Shown piece after piece: positions 7,663-17,885 of a stretch of DNA of 64,000 nt. Source of the stretch: Bacteroidia bacterium (lineage in GTDB: Bacteria > Bacteroidota > Bacteroidia > Chitinophagales > Chitinophagaceae); contig JAUHYD010000021.1 in assembly GCA_030426665.1 (NCBI GenBank), positions 1 to 64,000 on the forward strand, given 5' to 3'. A model generated the notes under the pieces. That model saw only the letters and a program-made list of their open reading frames with translations, was not told the DNA's origin and searched no databases. Numbering within the stretch: the first letter of the stretch is position 1; the number at the start of each line of letters is the position of its first letter. A program made the translations under genes and the position numbers.

Positions 7663-8394
7663 TTACTTACTATCAAATATTTTCAGAAAATCGTTCTTAA
7701 CGTTCCTTGACAACGGAATTTCCTTTTTATCCCGCATAATGATGATACCAGTAGACTCGTAGCGCAATATGCAGTTTACATTCACAATAAAGGAACGATG
7801 AACCTGAAAAAACTGATGAGTATCCGTAAGGTGCTTAAAAGCACCGATGTTTGCGACACTCGTAAACTTATCATCATCGGTAACGATATGGGTACATTTG
7901 TTTTCGCTTTCTAAGTATAGAATATCCTCCACATTTACATAGTCAATGCCATTATTGTTGTGGACTCCGATTTTTTCACTTAATCGGGCTGTAGAACCTT
8001 GTGGGTTACCGGCAACTCTTTTGTTTTTTATCCGCTCGATTGATTTATTGATAGCAACCGACAACTCTGCATCATCAATGGGTTTAAGAATATACCCTGA
8101 TGCCGAAAAAGAAAAAGCATTGAGTGCAAAATTATCATGTGCGGTAACAAATATTATTTCGCACGCCAGGCCCGGCACGAGCTTCAGCAACTCCAGTCCG
8201 GTTTTTCCCGGCATAGACACATCTATAAACAAGATATCATAACTATTATTCCTCAACGCCGGTAGCGCCTGTTCCCATCTGGTAAACTCATCGGCAACTA
8301 CAATCTCTGAGTATAAATTTGACAATCTACTTTTTAGTAAATCAATCGCATCTTGCTCATCGTCAATAATAATACATGAAATACTGTCATTCAT
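7663..8394 (-). CDS. LytTR-family response regulator
   Basis: 243 residues. An N-terminal receiver domain (about 6-120) shows the acidic pair D11/D12, the phosphoacceptor D58 (LFIDVSMPG), T84 and K104 (LKPID). A LytTR DNA-binding domain (about 140-240) shows YLESENKCTHI and FFQVHRSFIVN. It is the last gene of the operon, one base after the stop of the nearest kinase, and is the only response regulator there. It is therefore expected to be phosphorylated by LytS-type kinases and to bind direct repeats; candidate sites are at 7303-7333 and 17777-17805. Target genes are not known. Confidence 0.95.
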   Translation of the reverse strand: MNDSISCIIIDDEQDAIDLLKSRLSNLYSEIVVADEFTRWEQALPALRNNSYDILFIDVSMPGKTGLELLKLVPGLACEIIFVTAHDNFALNAFSFSASGYILKPIDDAELSVAINKSIERIKNKRVAGNPQGSTARLSEKIGVHNNNGIDYVNVEDILYLESENKCTHIVTDDDKFTSVANIGAFKHLTDTHQFFQVHRSFIVNVNCILRYESTGIIIMRDKKEIPLSRNVKNDFLKIFDSK

Positions 8395-8395
8395 A

Positions 8396-11300
8396 TTATG
8401 TCCTTTTTATAGAAATAGCAACTATCGTTCCGGAAACTCCGCCTCCCTTATCTGCATATTCAATATCAATTTTCAATTTCTCATAACGGTTAAAAATACT
8501 TACAAGATCCTTTAACATCAAGTCTCCATATGACTCTTTTCCGATTTTTTCCGGAGATTTAATCGACTTTGACGCTGCCCGCCCGATTCCATTGTCTTCA
8601 ATTATGCAATATATTGTTTTATCAGAATTGCTAAGATAAAATGACACAGAAATAAATCCACTATTATCTTTCAAGGGTAATATACCGTGATTAATCGCAT
8701 TTTCCACAAATGGCTGAATAAGCAATGAAGGAATTTCTGTTGACATGATATCGGCCTGATCTTTGACCTCTATCTCATACCTAAAACGACTCCTAAACCT
8801 CGTCTGTTGCAGCTCAATGTAATTACGCAAGTTCTCTACTTCCTCACCTATTGTGATATACTTATTGCGAGAAGACTTCAAGTAGTTCCTCAACAATTTT
8901 GAAAACTTAGAAATATGACCATAAGCCTCGTCCATTTTGTTTTTACTAACCAACAACAAAGCAGAATTAAGGCTGTTAAAAATAAAGTGAGGGTTTATTT
9001 GTGCATATATCGACTTGAGCTCCATTTCCATGTTTAGCTGCCTCCGCTCTGCGGTCTTGAGCACAACCCGGCGGGTTAGTAATACGGAAACAACAATAAC
9101 AGCCAGACCCAACAAAATACTACCAACCCAAATTAACCTAATGGCAGCATGTGTTTGCCACCAATATGGCTTTACATATACCGTCACCCGCATTACATCT
9201 GTCTTCCACCAATCGTCATTTGCATATATTTCTATAGTATAATAATTATCTGGGGTGAATTTGGAGGGCAATTGATACTCATTCGAACTCAATGCGAGAA
9301 ACTCCAATTGCCCACCCAATCGATAATTATATTTCAAATCACCATTACCTATTGGGTTTATGACATCAAACTGCAAAATTCGGGTTTCCTGACTCAGCGA
9401 AAATGTGTCATGCCCGGAAAGCTTCACTATGGAATCGCCGTATTGCATCAAGAAGTTATAATTAAAATTCCAGTTCCTTTTTTCCTGCAGGACAATATCC
9501 TCAAAATAAGAAGTTGGCACCCGGAAAGTTCCATTGTCTGTGGTAAATATTACACTTCTGGCAGTGAGCGCCACATCAAGAACACTTTTATAAAATTGAT
9601 GCTTGGTGTTCCTGTAGTATTTGGGCCTTGTCACATTGTTTTTTCCGATAATATTATAATAAATTATTCCAAAACTACTTACAACAACCAAAACATCTCC
9701 CTGAAGCCGCATCTGCGCGCCTTCCAGGTTGACATTCTCGAGCAACAATGTACTTTTTCCGGATTCATAATCGTACATCATTATCGAATTTATGCCCATC
9801 ACAAAAGCATTGCCATAAATTCCGTCGACACACAATTCATTGACATGTATAACACCGCGCTCCCTAATCTGATTTTTAGACAACGCCATATCGTCGTCAT
9901 CTCCAAAAATCACTATTTTGCTACTGTTAAATGCCCATGTCTTCTTTCTAACATTGTCTTCTATCAGTTTTTTGAAACGATCTACATATCTATATTTCAG
10001 CTCACCGGTGATAATACTGTGGCGCGTCATTTTGTAAATTCCGGAAATAGAGGAAAGTAATAAGTCACCGTGAGTATCTCTTAAAGCAGAGCTAATATTA
10101 GTACCAAACATCTCTCTACCCAACTTAACAATTTTGTTGTCTTTTTTTACAAAACAAAACACATCAGCCGCTAGCAATAAAACCGAATCATCATTATACT
10201 TAAAGACACTATGAATATTATATCCACCCGGTAATAATAATTCCTTGACAATTGTATCATCAATAATTTCTAAAAACAGACCATCGCTTTGATTCCACCA
10301 GTAAGTTGTGTTGCTGTCTGTCGAGCCAACGTATCGGAATTCGGAAATATCTCTGGCCAACTTTTCAAAGCGGCCATCGGTAGCAAATTGCAAAAAGACC
10401 CCGTTTTTTTTGGTTCCGACGCAAGTATCCCACAAACTATTACTCCAATAAGAAACCGCACCGGGACCAGTGCTATCGACTCCTGTTAGCCCCGATAAGT
10501 TATAGGTACCAATCATTGATGGCTCTGTGCACATCTTAACAAAATGCACTCCTTTTTTTGTGTATATAAATATGACACTATCATTGACGCTTTTATTATA
10601 ATTTATAAATTCCACCGGTTCAGAAATGCCCAGTTTCCGAACGTCAAGAGTGTCCGGAGAAAAACTGTTGATACCGGCAAGTATTATATTAAATGACTGA
10701 CCGGCAGGTTCAAAAAAAACTATTTTTCCACCCGCATATAATGAAATATAATCCCCGAATCTCAACAACTGATAAAACGCATCGGACCAATACAAATGAT
10801 TTAACTTAACCTTCATCTTTCCATTGGCTATTGAGTCTAAGTCTGTCAGTTCGTACATATTTCGTTTAAAAAAAGAAAATACACGTCCATCCTGCGACAA
10901 CCAAACGACAGCAACTCCATATTCATCTTTGTAGTTATCAAACAAGCTATCATTCAACGATTGAAAATGGACTGTATCGCCTTTGACCAAACATAAAGAT
11001 GGTGTAGACATAGAATTCACATAACTGCTCGTAAACAAAATCCCACTTTTATACTTAATTGCTATACGGGGAAACATGGTTCCGGAATATCCCTTTAAAT
11101 AAACATTGTGATAGTTGCCGTTTTTCAGATATCCAATTTCATCTGAAACAGCCCCTAACCATATTCTACCTGTTTGGTCTTCAAGGAGCTCAAAAACGTC
11201 GTTGGTAGGCAATCCGTCTGCCATCGTAAATTTTCGGCACTCATAACCATTATACCTAACCACGCCTTTATCTGTACAAATCCACAAATAACCCAGCCTA

Positions 11301-11476
11301 TCGGTAATCATTCCGTAAACATGGTCTGAGGGGAGGCCGTTGGTCGAATTCAGATTAAATGAGCTCCTGACTTGAGCTTCCATAATGCCTGGCAACAACA
11401 ATACCAGAAACAACAACAAAACCAGCACGCCAATGTGCCGGACGTTCCTGTTTCGGTATATGCTTCTGTTGCTCAA
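8396..11476 (-). CDS. Propeller-sensor LytS-type histidine kinase, paralog 1
   Basis: 1026 residues. A signal anchor (about 12-35) is followed by a large periplasmic sensor that starts with two two-component-propeller repeats (NGLPSDHVYGMITDRLGYLWICTDKG and ADGLPTNDVFELLEDQTGRIWLG) and ends with a Y_Y_Y-like fold (YYTIEIYANDDWWKTDV). One transmembrane helix (about 765-790) precedes the His_kinase domain, with phosphoacceptor H830 in QINPHFIFNSLNSA, the ATPase N-box QPFVENAINHGI and the G-box IEDNGIGRA. It lies 12 bp after paralog 2 and 1 bp before the regulator. Its kinase segment is clearly diverged from the near-identical pair formed by paralogs 2 and 3. The ligand is unknown. Confidence 0.93.
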   Translation of the reverse strand: MSNRSIYRNRNVRHIGVLVLLLFLVLLLPGIMEAQVRSSFNLNSTNGLPSDHVYGMITDRLGYLWICTDKGVVRYNGYECRKFTMADGLPTNDVFELLEDQTGRIWLGAVSDEIGYLKNGNYHNVYLKGYSGTMFPRIAIKYKSGILFTSSYVNSMSTPSLCLVKGDTVHFQSLNDSLFDNYKDEYGVAVVWLSQDGRVFSFFKRNMYELTDLDSIANGKMKVKLNHLYWSDAFYQLLRFGDYISLYAGGKIVFFEPAGQSFNIILAGINSFSPDTLDVRKLGISEPVEFINYNKSVNDSVIFIYTKKGVHFVKMCTEPSMIGTYNLSGLTGVDSTGPGAVSYWSNSLWDTCVGTKKNGVFLQFATDGRFEKLARDISEFRYVGSTDSNTTYWWNQSDGLFLEIIDDTIVKELLLPGGYNIHSVFKYNDDSVLLLAADVFCFVKKDNKIVKLGREMFGTNISSALRDTHGDLLLSSISGIYKMTRHSIITGELKYRYVDRFKKLIEDNVRKKTWAFNSSKIVIFGDDDDMALSKNQIRERGVIHVNELCVDGIYGNAFVMGINSIMMYDYESGKSTLLLENVNLEGAQMRLQGDVLVVVSSFGIIYYNIIGKNNVTRPKYYRNTKHQFYKSVLDVALTARSVIFTTDNGTFRVPTSYFEDIVLQEKRNWNFNYNFLMQYGDSIVKLSGHDTFSLSQETRILQFDVINPIGNGDLKYNYRLGGQLEFLALSSNEYQLPSKFTPDNYYTIEIYANDDWWKTDVMRVTVYVKPYWWQTHAAIRLIWVGSILLGLAVIVVSVLLTRRVVLKTAERRQLNMEMELKSIYAQINPHFIFNSLNSALLLVSKNKMDEAYGHISKFSKLLRNYLKSSRNKYITIGEEVENLRNYIELQQTRFRSRFRYEIEVKDQADIMSTEIPSLLIQPFVENAINHGILPLKDNSGFISVSFYLSNSDKTIYCIIEDNGIGRAASKSIKSPEKIGKESYGDLMLKDLVSIFNRYEKLKIDIEYADKGGGVSGTIVAISIKRT

Positions 11477-11488
11477 ACTATTTCGCAG

Positions 11489-14400
11489 TTATTGTTTTTT
11501 ATTCCAGACCTTATTCATAATTTTTATCATTACTGTAGTCCCGCTTTCCGGAGCCTTTTTGTCAATATAGTCGATAACTATTTCTATCCCTTCATATCTG
11601 TTGAAAATATCTATCAGGTCTTTTATCATTAAATCTCCGTATGATTCTCTACCCTCCTTTGTTCGCAACTTCCTCAACCTTGATTCATTCCGACCTATAC
11701 CATTATCGTCAACAACACAAATAATCGCATTCTCTTTTTCAGCAAAATCAAAGCTGATTTTCAGGCATCCGTCCCCTTCCTGCTTTTCCAATATACCATG
11801 ATTTATTGCATTTTCAACAAATGGCTGTATTAACAATGATGGGATTTTCATTCCTGTTTCGTCTATTCGCCTAGAGACATTCAACTCATATCTGAATCTA
11901 TTTTTAAATCGTGTTTGTTGTAGTTCTATGTAGTTACGCAAATTCTCTGCCTCTTCGCCAACCGAAATATATTTGTTGCGAGACGATCTTAAGTAGCTTC
12001 TCAAGAGTCTGGAAAACTTCGAAATGTGCGTATACACTTCTTCCATTTTGTTGTTGCTGGCCAACAACATAGCCGAGCCAAGCGTATTGAAGATAAAGTG
12101 AGGGTTTATTTGCGCATAAATCGACTTCAATTCCATTTCCATATTTAGTTGCTTCCTTTCCGCCGACTTAAGAACGATTTTCCTAGTAACAAATATCGCG
12201 ACACTGACAATACCAATTCCCAATAATATGCTCGCTATCCAAATCAGACGAATAGCTGTATTTGTCTGCCACCAGTACGGATTAATGTAAACAGTAAAAT
12301 TGCAGACATCACTTTTCCATCCGTTATCTCCAACATATAACTGTACTTGGTAGTAGTTACCCGGCTTATAAGAGTAGGACAAATTGAGTTCATTAGAATT
12401 GAGCTCTACGAAATCAGTATCATTTACCCCGCGAAAGAAAAACTTCAGGGCACCGATTCCATGTGGGTTTATCACATCAAATAACTGCTTCTTTGTATCT
12501 TGTTTTATTATTAAAGTATCGCCACCAAATAACCTGACTTTATGGTCGTTAAATACTGCAAGTAAACGGTACTTATCAGTTACATCGGCAACACCCGACA
12601 ACCCTTCTTTCTCAAAAAATGAAGTAGCAACAGAATAAGTTCCTTTATCAGTAACAATCAGGATTTCCTGATTAGTTAAGCCTACATCAAAAACCTGATC
12701 ATAGTAGGAGTGCTTAATGTTCTGACAATATACCGGAGCCGAGACTTTGTTCTTCCCAACAACCTTGTATTGAACAACACCCAAGCTGCTAACAACAACC
12801 AGAAAATCATTAAGGAGTCTTATCTGCGCTCCTTCTAAGTTAACATTATTAAGTAGTGTTATTCCTTTTCCTGTCTCATAGTCGTACATTACTAACGAAC
12901 TTGCGCCCAAAATAAAAGCATTTCCAAAATTCTTATCAACACACAGTCCGTTGACATAAAGCGCCCCAATTGTTTGAATTTGCTTTTTTGTTAGTATTCT
13001 GTCTTTATTATCTCCGAAAATGATTATTTTACTTTTATTGTATGCCCAGGTTTTGTTTCGGTAACTATCTTCTATTAACTCGCTACATCTATCTAAATAT
13101 AAGTAGTCTACATTCCTACCCAGGTAACCATACCGGCGAGCTTTGTATATGCCTGAAATTGCAGCCAAAATAAAACTATCACCGGAATTTATTATAGCTG
13201 ACTTCACACTTGCACCATAAATTTCACCATCTAACTTAATACACTTATCAGCAATCCTCGAATAATAATATGAAGTTGCGGAAAAAATAAGCATAGTGTC
13301 CCTATTGAACTTTGCAACTCTACTAACCTTTCTGTTATCAAAATAAGGAACCCTTTTAACATGCGAACCCTCTGACACTTCCAGCAGAATATTCTCTTCA
13401 TTATTCCACCAATAGGTTCTATTATCGTCAACAACCCCAACATATTGACAGCCTGTCAAATCAATACCTGCCCTTTTAAAGCCTGTTAGTGCAGCATATT
13501 TGAAGTAGATGCCTTGAGTTGTGGTTCCAATGCATGTGTCCCACAAAGGAATATCTGAATAAGCTACTACTCTGTTACGCTTACTTTCAGTAGAAAAAAC
13601 ACATTTCGTATCAAATGAATATAAAAACGAAAGCGTGTCAGTCAACTTATAGAAACACACATTGCCCTTCGTATAAACATATAACACACTATCATAAGAG
13701 CCTTTCTTGTAATTAACGAAATCTATTGAACCATTAAATCCGTATTTTTTGATGCTAAAAGTATCCAACACTCCGGTATTGATATTTAATGTAATTAGCT
13801 CTCCGGGGGAACAGCCAGGTTTGTAAAATATCAATAGGTGACCAACAATTAAGGCTAGAAAACCTTCGGAATTCATCATATTTTCGTATTCTTCGAACTT
13901 GTAACGAATTAAGGGCTGTAGACTACGCTTATCGCTACAGACTGAATCTATCGAGGATATTTCATATATCCATTTTTTATGAATGGCGTAGACTCGCCCA
14001 TTTACAGACGGCCAAACGGTTGATACCTTGTAACCTTTGTCAAAATTTCTGAATAAGCTATCATCTAGAACCTCAGCACATACTGTATCATTAATCGCCA
14101 GACATAATGAAGGCGATACGCTAGAATTGATAAATTGACTTCCGAACATTACACCATCACGATACTTAACCATGCCCGCGGGAAATATAGTTCCTGTGTA
14201 ATCTTTTATTTCTGCTTTTTCGTATTTACCGTTAAAAATATAGCCTATTTCACCAGCAATACTACCCAACCATATTCTTCCCTTCCTGTCTTCAAGCAAC
14301 TCCCATATATCATTTGACGGCAAGCCATCAGCTACTGTAAACGTTTTACACTCATAGCCATTATATCGGGCAACCCCTCTATCAGTACAAATCCACAAAT

Positions 14401-14587
14401 ACCCATATCTATCTATGATAGTACCGTAAACATGATTAGATGGCAATCCATTACTGCTATTCAAATTAAAAGAATTGCCGATTTGCCCATCTAATCTATT
14501 CGGCAAAAACAACAAACAACACAGCAACAACAAAACAATTCTTTGTTGCCGGGTTATCTTATTTCTGTTTGTCGAAATGTCTGCCAA
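11489..14587 (-). CDS. Propeller-sensor LytS-type histidine kinase, paralog 2
   Basis: 1032 residues with the same domain order as paralog 1: signal anchor, two recognisable propeller repeats (SFNLNSSNGLPSNHVYG and following), a long diverged periplasmic region, a Y_Y_Y-like end, one transmembrane helix, and a kinase core with H830 in QINPHFIFNTLGSA and QPFVENAINHGI, VDDNGIGRN. The DNA coding for the helix and histidine region (11973-12277) is identical to paralog 3 (15086-15390), while the sensors differ strongly. Separated by 26 bp from paralog 3 and 12 bp from paralog 1, it is in one operon with them. All catalytic motifs are intact, so it is likely active. Confidence 0.93.
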   Translation of the reverse strand: MADISTNRNKITRQQRIVLLLLCCLLFLPNRLDGQIGNSFNLNSSNGLPSNHVYGTIIDRYGYLWICTDRGVARYNGYECKTFTVADGLPSNDIWELLEDRKGRIWLGSIAGEIGYIFNGKYEKAEIKDYTGTIFPAGMVKYRDGVMFGSQFINSSVSPSLCLAINDTVCAEVLDDSLFRNFDKGYKVSTVWPSVNGRVYAIHKKWIYEISSIDSVCSDKRSLQPLIRYKFEEYENMMNSEGFLALIVGHLLIFYKPGCSPGELITLNINTGVLDTFSIKKYGFNGSIDFVNYKKGSYDSVLYVYTKGNVCFYKLTDTLSFLYSFDTKCVFSTESKRNRVVAYSDIPLWDTCIGTTTQGIYFKYAALTGFKRAGIDLTGCQYVGVVDDNRTYWWNNEENILLEVSEGSHVKRVPYFDNRKVSRVAKFNRDTMLIFSATSYYYSRIADKCIKLDGEIYGASVKSAIINSGDSFILAAISGIYKARRYGYLGRNVDYLYLDRCSELIEDSYRNKTWAYNKSKIIIFGDNKDRILTKKQIQTIGALYVNGLCVDKNFGNAFILGASSLVMYDYETGKGITLLNNVNLEGAQIRLLNDFLVVVSSLGVVQYKVVGKNKVSAPVYCQNIKHSYYDQVFDVGLTNQEILIVTDKGTYSVATSFFEKEGLSGVADVTDKYRLLAVFNDHKVRLFGGDTLIIKQDTKKQLFDVINPHGIGALKFFFRGVNDTDFVELNSNELNLSYSYKPGNYYQVQLYVGDNGWKSDVCNFTVYINPYWWQTNTAIRLIWIASILLGIGIVSVAIFVTRKIVLKSAERKQLNMEMELKSIYAQINPHFIFNTLGSAMLLASNNKMEEVYTHISKFSRLLRSYLRSSRNKYISVGEEAENLRNYIELQQTRFKNRFRYELNVSRRIDETGMKIPSLLIQPFVENAINHGILEKQEGDGCLKISFDFAEKENAIICVVDDNGIGRNESRLRKLRTKEGRESYGDLMIKDLIDIFNRYEGIEIVIDYIDKKAPESGTTVMIKIMNKVWNKKQ

Positions 14588-14613
14588 ACGAATATGCTTT
14601 CAGTGTTGTAACG

Positions 14614-17600
14614 CTACTTCACAATGCTCCAGATACTTATTATTACAGTAGTTCCGCTTTCGGGGGCCTCTTTGTCTATATATGTTATATCTATTTCTAT
14701 CCCTTCATACCTGTTGAAAATATCCACCAAATCTTTAATCATTAAGTCTCCGTACGACTCTCTACCCTCCTTTGTTCGCAACTTCCTCAACCTTGATTCA
14801 TTCCGACCTATACCATTATCGTCAATAACACAAATGATTTTTTTTTCTTTTTCTGCAAAATCAAAACTAATATTGAGACAACCCACTCCATCCTGCTTTT
14901 CCAGAATACCGTGATTTATAGCATTTTCTACGAATGGCTGAATTAACAAAGAGGGTATTTTCATTCCCATTTCATCAATTCGCGCAGATATATTTAGCTC
15001 AAATCCGAATCTATTTTTAAATCGTGTTTGTTGTAGTTCTATGTAGTTACGCAAATTCTCTGCCTCTTCACCAACTGTAATATACTTGTTGCGAGACGAT
15101 CTTAAGTAGCTTCTCAAGAGTCTGGAAAACTTCGAAATGTGCGTATACACTTCTTCCATTTTGTTGTTGCTGGCCAACAACATAGCCGAGCCAAGCGTAT
15201 TGAAGATAAAGTGAGGGTTTATTTGCGCATAAATCGACTTCAATTCCATTTCCATATTTAGTTGCTTCCTTTCCGCCGACTTAAGAACGATTTTCCTAGT
15301 AACAAATATCGCGACACTGACAATACCAATTCCCAATAATATGCTCGCTATCCAAATCAGACGAATAGCTGTATTTGTCTGCCACCAGTAGGGATTAATG
15401 TAAACAGTAAAATTATAGACATCACTTTTCCATCCGTTATCTCCAACATATAACTGTACATGGTAGTAGTTATCCGGCTTATAAGAGTTTGGCAAGTTAA
15501 GTTCGTTTGAATTGAGTTCTTGAAACGATGAATCATCAATACCCTTGTAAAAAAACTTCAGCTTCCCACTTCCATATGGTTTTATAACATCGAAAAGAAC
15601 TTTCCGGTTTTCTTGATTAACCCTTAACGTATCCTCTCCAATTATCCGTTCAGTTTTACCGTTGAAAGCCGCCAGCAATCGATAATTGTGTGAAGCCATG
15701 CTTTCGTTCTCTAAATCTTTATCAAAATACGAGTTCTCCAATGTATAGGTCCCACCATCAGAAACTATCAAAATTTTTCTATTTGTTACAGCAATTTGGG
15801 AAACCTGCTTATAATACAATTGTTTAATATTGTTGCAGTATTGGGGAGCGGATACTTTGTTCTTGCCGATAATCTTGTAACAAATAACACCGAATCCACT
15901 TACGACTACAAGCATGTCCCTATAAAGGCTCATTTGCCCACCAGCCAAATTTATGTTTTCCAACAACGCAGTACCCTTTCCAGACTCGTAGTCATACATA
16001 ACTAATGAGCTGGCACCAATAATAAACGCATTACCGTAAACGCTATCAACACAAAGGCCCTTAACATAAACCGCACCAATATCACGTATCTGTTTCTTAG
16101 AAAGAATACGTTCGCAGCTAGTATCAAAAACCATTATTTCCCCGGTATTAAAGGCCCATGTTTTTCGCCGGACCGGATCACTTATCAGGTCTTCGTATCG
16201 ACGTACGTATTGGTAACTAAATTTAATAGGCACATAACCATCATGACGTGCACGGTATATGCCGGATTTCGCCAACACAAAGTAGTTACCGGAAAAATCC
16301 GGAACAATTCTGGTTACACTTGATCCATATACTCCCTGACCTAACCTGAAGCTAACATCTTTCTTGCGAGAATAATAATGTGCGCCCGCTGCAAAGAGAA
16401 GCAGCGAATCCCTATTGTACTCCTGTACTCTGTTTATTCCACGAACATCTCCGATATTAATTGTCCTGTACAATGTACCATTTAACACCTCTAGCAATTT
16501 CCTTTTGTTTTGACTCCACCAATAAGTTAAACTATCATGAACTAAACCCACAAATTGAAAACCGGACAAATCGACATTGACTTTTTTAAAATGGCCTGGA
16601 ATGGAATTGTTTAAGAATACACCGCTAGAATTTGTGCCGATGCACGTATCCCATAAATCGTTTTCAACATATGCAACAACCCCTTCTGCTTTCCCCTCAA
16701 TTCCGGACATACCTGTGGTTCTATGCCTATAAATAAGTTTCGGAGTGTCCACCAACTTGTAAAAACGCACATAGTCTTTGGTGTATACATACAATACACT
16801 GTCATAGTCTGTTTTGTTATAATTCACAAAATTTACAGCATCGCTAACCCCATCATTCTTGACATGAATTGTGTCTAATAAACCAGTGTTTGTATTGAAC
16901 CTTATTATTTTTCCTGATTTCTCACCGGGCTTGTAAAAAATAATGTAACTGCCAACAACTATTGAGACAAGTGCACTTAAGCTCGTCATGGTTTTATATT
17001 CATTAAAACCAAATAGATATTTAGGTTGCAATTTTGAACCTCTTGTTGCAATTGAATCAATCGAGGCGATTTCGTATACCCGTTGTTTATGATATGCGTA
17101 TACACGCCCATTTACTGAAGGCCAAACAGTTGACACATTGTACACATCTTTAAAATTCCTAAAAAGACTATCGTCCAAAACCACAGAAAAAATAGTATCG
17201 TTTTTTGCTATGCATAAAGATGGAGACACACTGGACTTCATATATTGGCTACCGAACACTATGCCATCACGATACTTCACCATTCCTGAAGGAAAAACTG
17301 TCCCTTTGAACCCGTCAATTTCTGTTTTAAAAAACTTGTCATTATATAGATACCCGATTTCATCTGACATGCATCCCAGCCAAATTCTCCCCTTAGCGTC
17401 TTCAAGCAATTCCCATACGTCATTTGAGGGTAAACCATCGGCAACAGTGAATATTTTACATTCATAGCCGTTGTATCGAGCAACCCCTCTGTCTGTACAT
17501 ATCCACAAGTACCCAAACCTATCTGTAATCATGCCATATACATGATTTGAAGGCAGACCATTATCTACATTCAGATTAAAAGAACTTACACCTTGTGCAC

Positions 17601-17670
17601 TTGCCCGACCGAAGGAAAGAAAAAGTAAAAAAACAATAAAGGATATTTTTGGAGGGCATTTTGTTTTCAT
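14614..17670 (-). CDS. Propeller-sensor LytS-type histidine kinase, paralog 3 (first gene of operon)
   Basis: 1018 residues. Signal peptide (to about residue 25, GRASAQ), two propeller repeats from SFNLNVDNGLPSNHVYG, a large periplasmic sensor, a Y_Y_Y-like end, a transmembrane helix, and a kinase core with H820 in QINPHFIFNTLGSA and QPFVENAINHGI, IDDNGIGRN. It is the first gene of the minus-strand operon. The upstream 215 bp is shared with the divergent glycan cluster and contains ACGGGC repeats and a 6-bp inverted repeat (AATGTC/GACATT at 17755-17770). I could not find an exact -7 box on this strand. The ligand is unknown; in other Bacteroidota similar sensors detect carbohydrates, but nothing here proves that. 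Confidence 0.93.
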   Translation of the reverse strand: MKTKCPPKISFIVFLLFLSFGRASAQGVSSFNLNVDNGLPSNHVYGMITDRFGYLWICTDRGVARYNGYECKIFTVADGLPSNDVWELLEDAKGRIWLGCMSDEIGYLYNDKFFKTEIDGFKGTVFPSGMVKYRDGIVFGSQYMKSSVSPSLCIAKNDTIFSVVLDDSLFRNFKDVYNVSTVWPSVNGRVYAYHKQRVYEIASIDSIATRGSKLQPKYLFGFNEYKTMTSLSALVSIVVGSYIIFYKPGEKSGKIIRFNTNTGLLDTIHVKNDGVSDAVNFVNYNKTDYDSVLYVYTKDYVRFYKLVDTPKLIYRHRTTGMSGIEGKAEGVVAYVENDLWDTCIGTNSSGVFLNNSIPGHFKKVNVDLSGFQFVGLVHDSLTYWWSQNKRKLLEVLNGTLYRTINIGDVRGINRVQEYNRDSLLLFAAGAHYYSRKKDVSFRLGQGVYGSSVTRIVPDFSGNYFVLAKSGIYRARHDGYVPIKFSYQYVRRYEDLISDPVRRKTWAFNTGEIMVFDTSCERILSKKQIRDIGAVYVKGLCVDSVYGNAFIIGASSLVMYDYESGKGTALLENINLAGGQMSLYRDMLVVVSGFGVICYKIIGKNKVSAPQYCNNIKQLYYKQVSQIAVTNRKILIVSDGGTYTLENSYFDKDLENESMASHNYRLLAAFNGKTERIIGEDTLRVNQENRKVLFDVIKPYGSGKLKFFYKGIDDSSFQELNSNELNLPNSYKPDNYYHVQLYVGDNGWKSDVYNFTVYINPYWWQTNTAIRLIWIASILLGIGIVSVAIFVTRKIVLKSAERKQLNMEMELKSIYAQINPHFIFNTLGSAMLLASNNKMEEVYTHISKFSRLLRSYLRSSRNKYITVGEEAENLRNYIELQQTRFKNRFGFELNISARIDEMGMKIPSLLIQPFVENAINHGILEKQDGVGCLNISFDFAEKEKKIICVIDDNGIGRNESRLRKLRTKEGRESYGDLMIKDLVDIFNRYEGIEIDITYIDKEAPESGTTVIISIWSIVK

Positions 17671-17776
17671 ATCGGAATAATAACGGGCGACGTTCCTGAT
17701 AAACTAAGTGTAAATTATAAAATTCTGCGCACCAAGTACTCAAATAACACTTCGAATGTCGCCTGACATTAACAAA

Positions 17777-17818
17777 ACGGGCATTGTTCTTTAATCACGG
17801 GCATTAATATTACATTTG
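17777..17818 (+). promoter_or_regulatory. Promoter with 20-bp-period direct repeat upstream of the glycan cluster
   Basis: ACGGGCATT occurs at 17777-17785 and 17797-17805, followed by the exact -7 box TACATTTG at 17811-17818. The repeat spacing and its position just upstream of the -7 box fit an activator that binds direct repeats, such as a LytTR regulator. The LytTR operon is divergent from here. Confidence 0.5.
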
Positions 17819-17885
17819 CATATCAAACTCCATTAAATAGGCAATTTTTATATACAAAACTATTTAATGGTCAAAAAAGCTAAAA

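Noticed and set aside
9149-10060. 303-codon plus-strand frame inside kinase paralog 1
   Set aside because: Antisense to an intact kinase; no recognisable domain.
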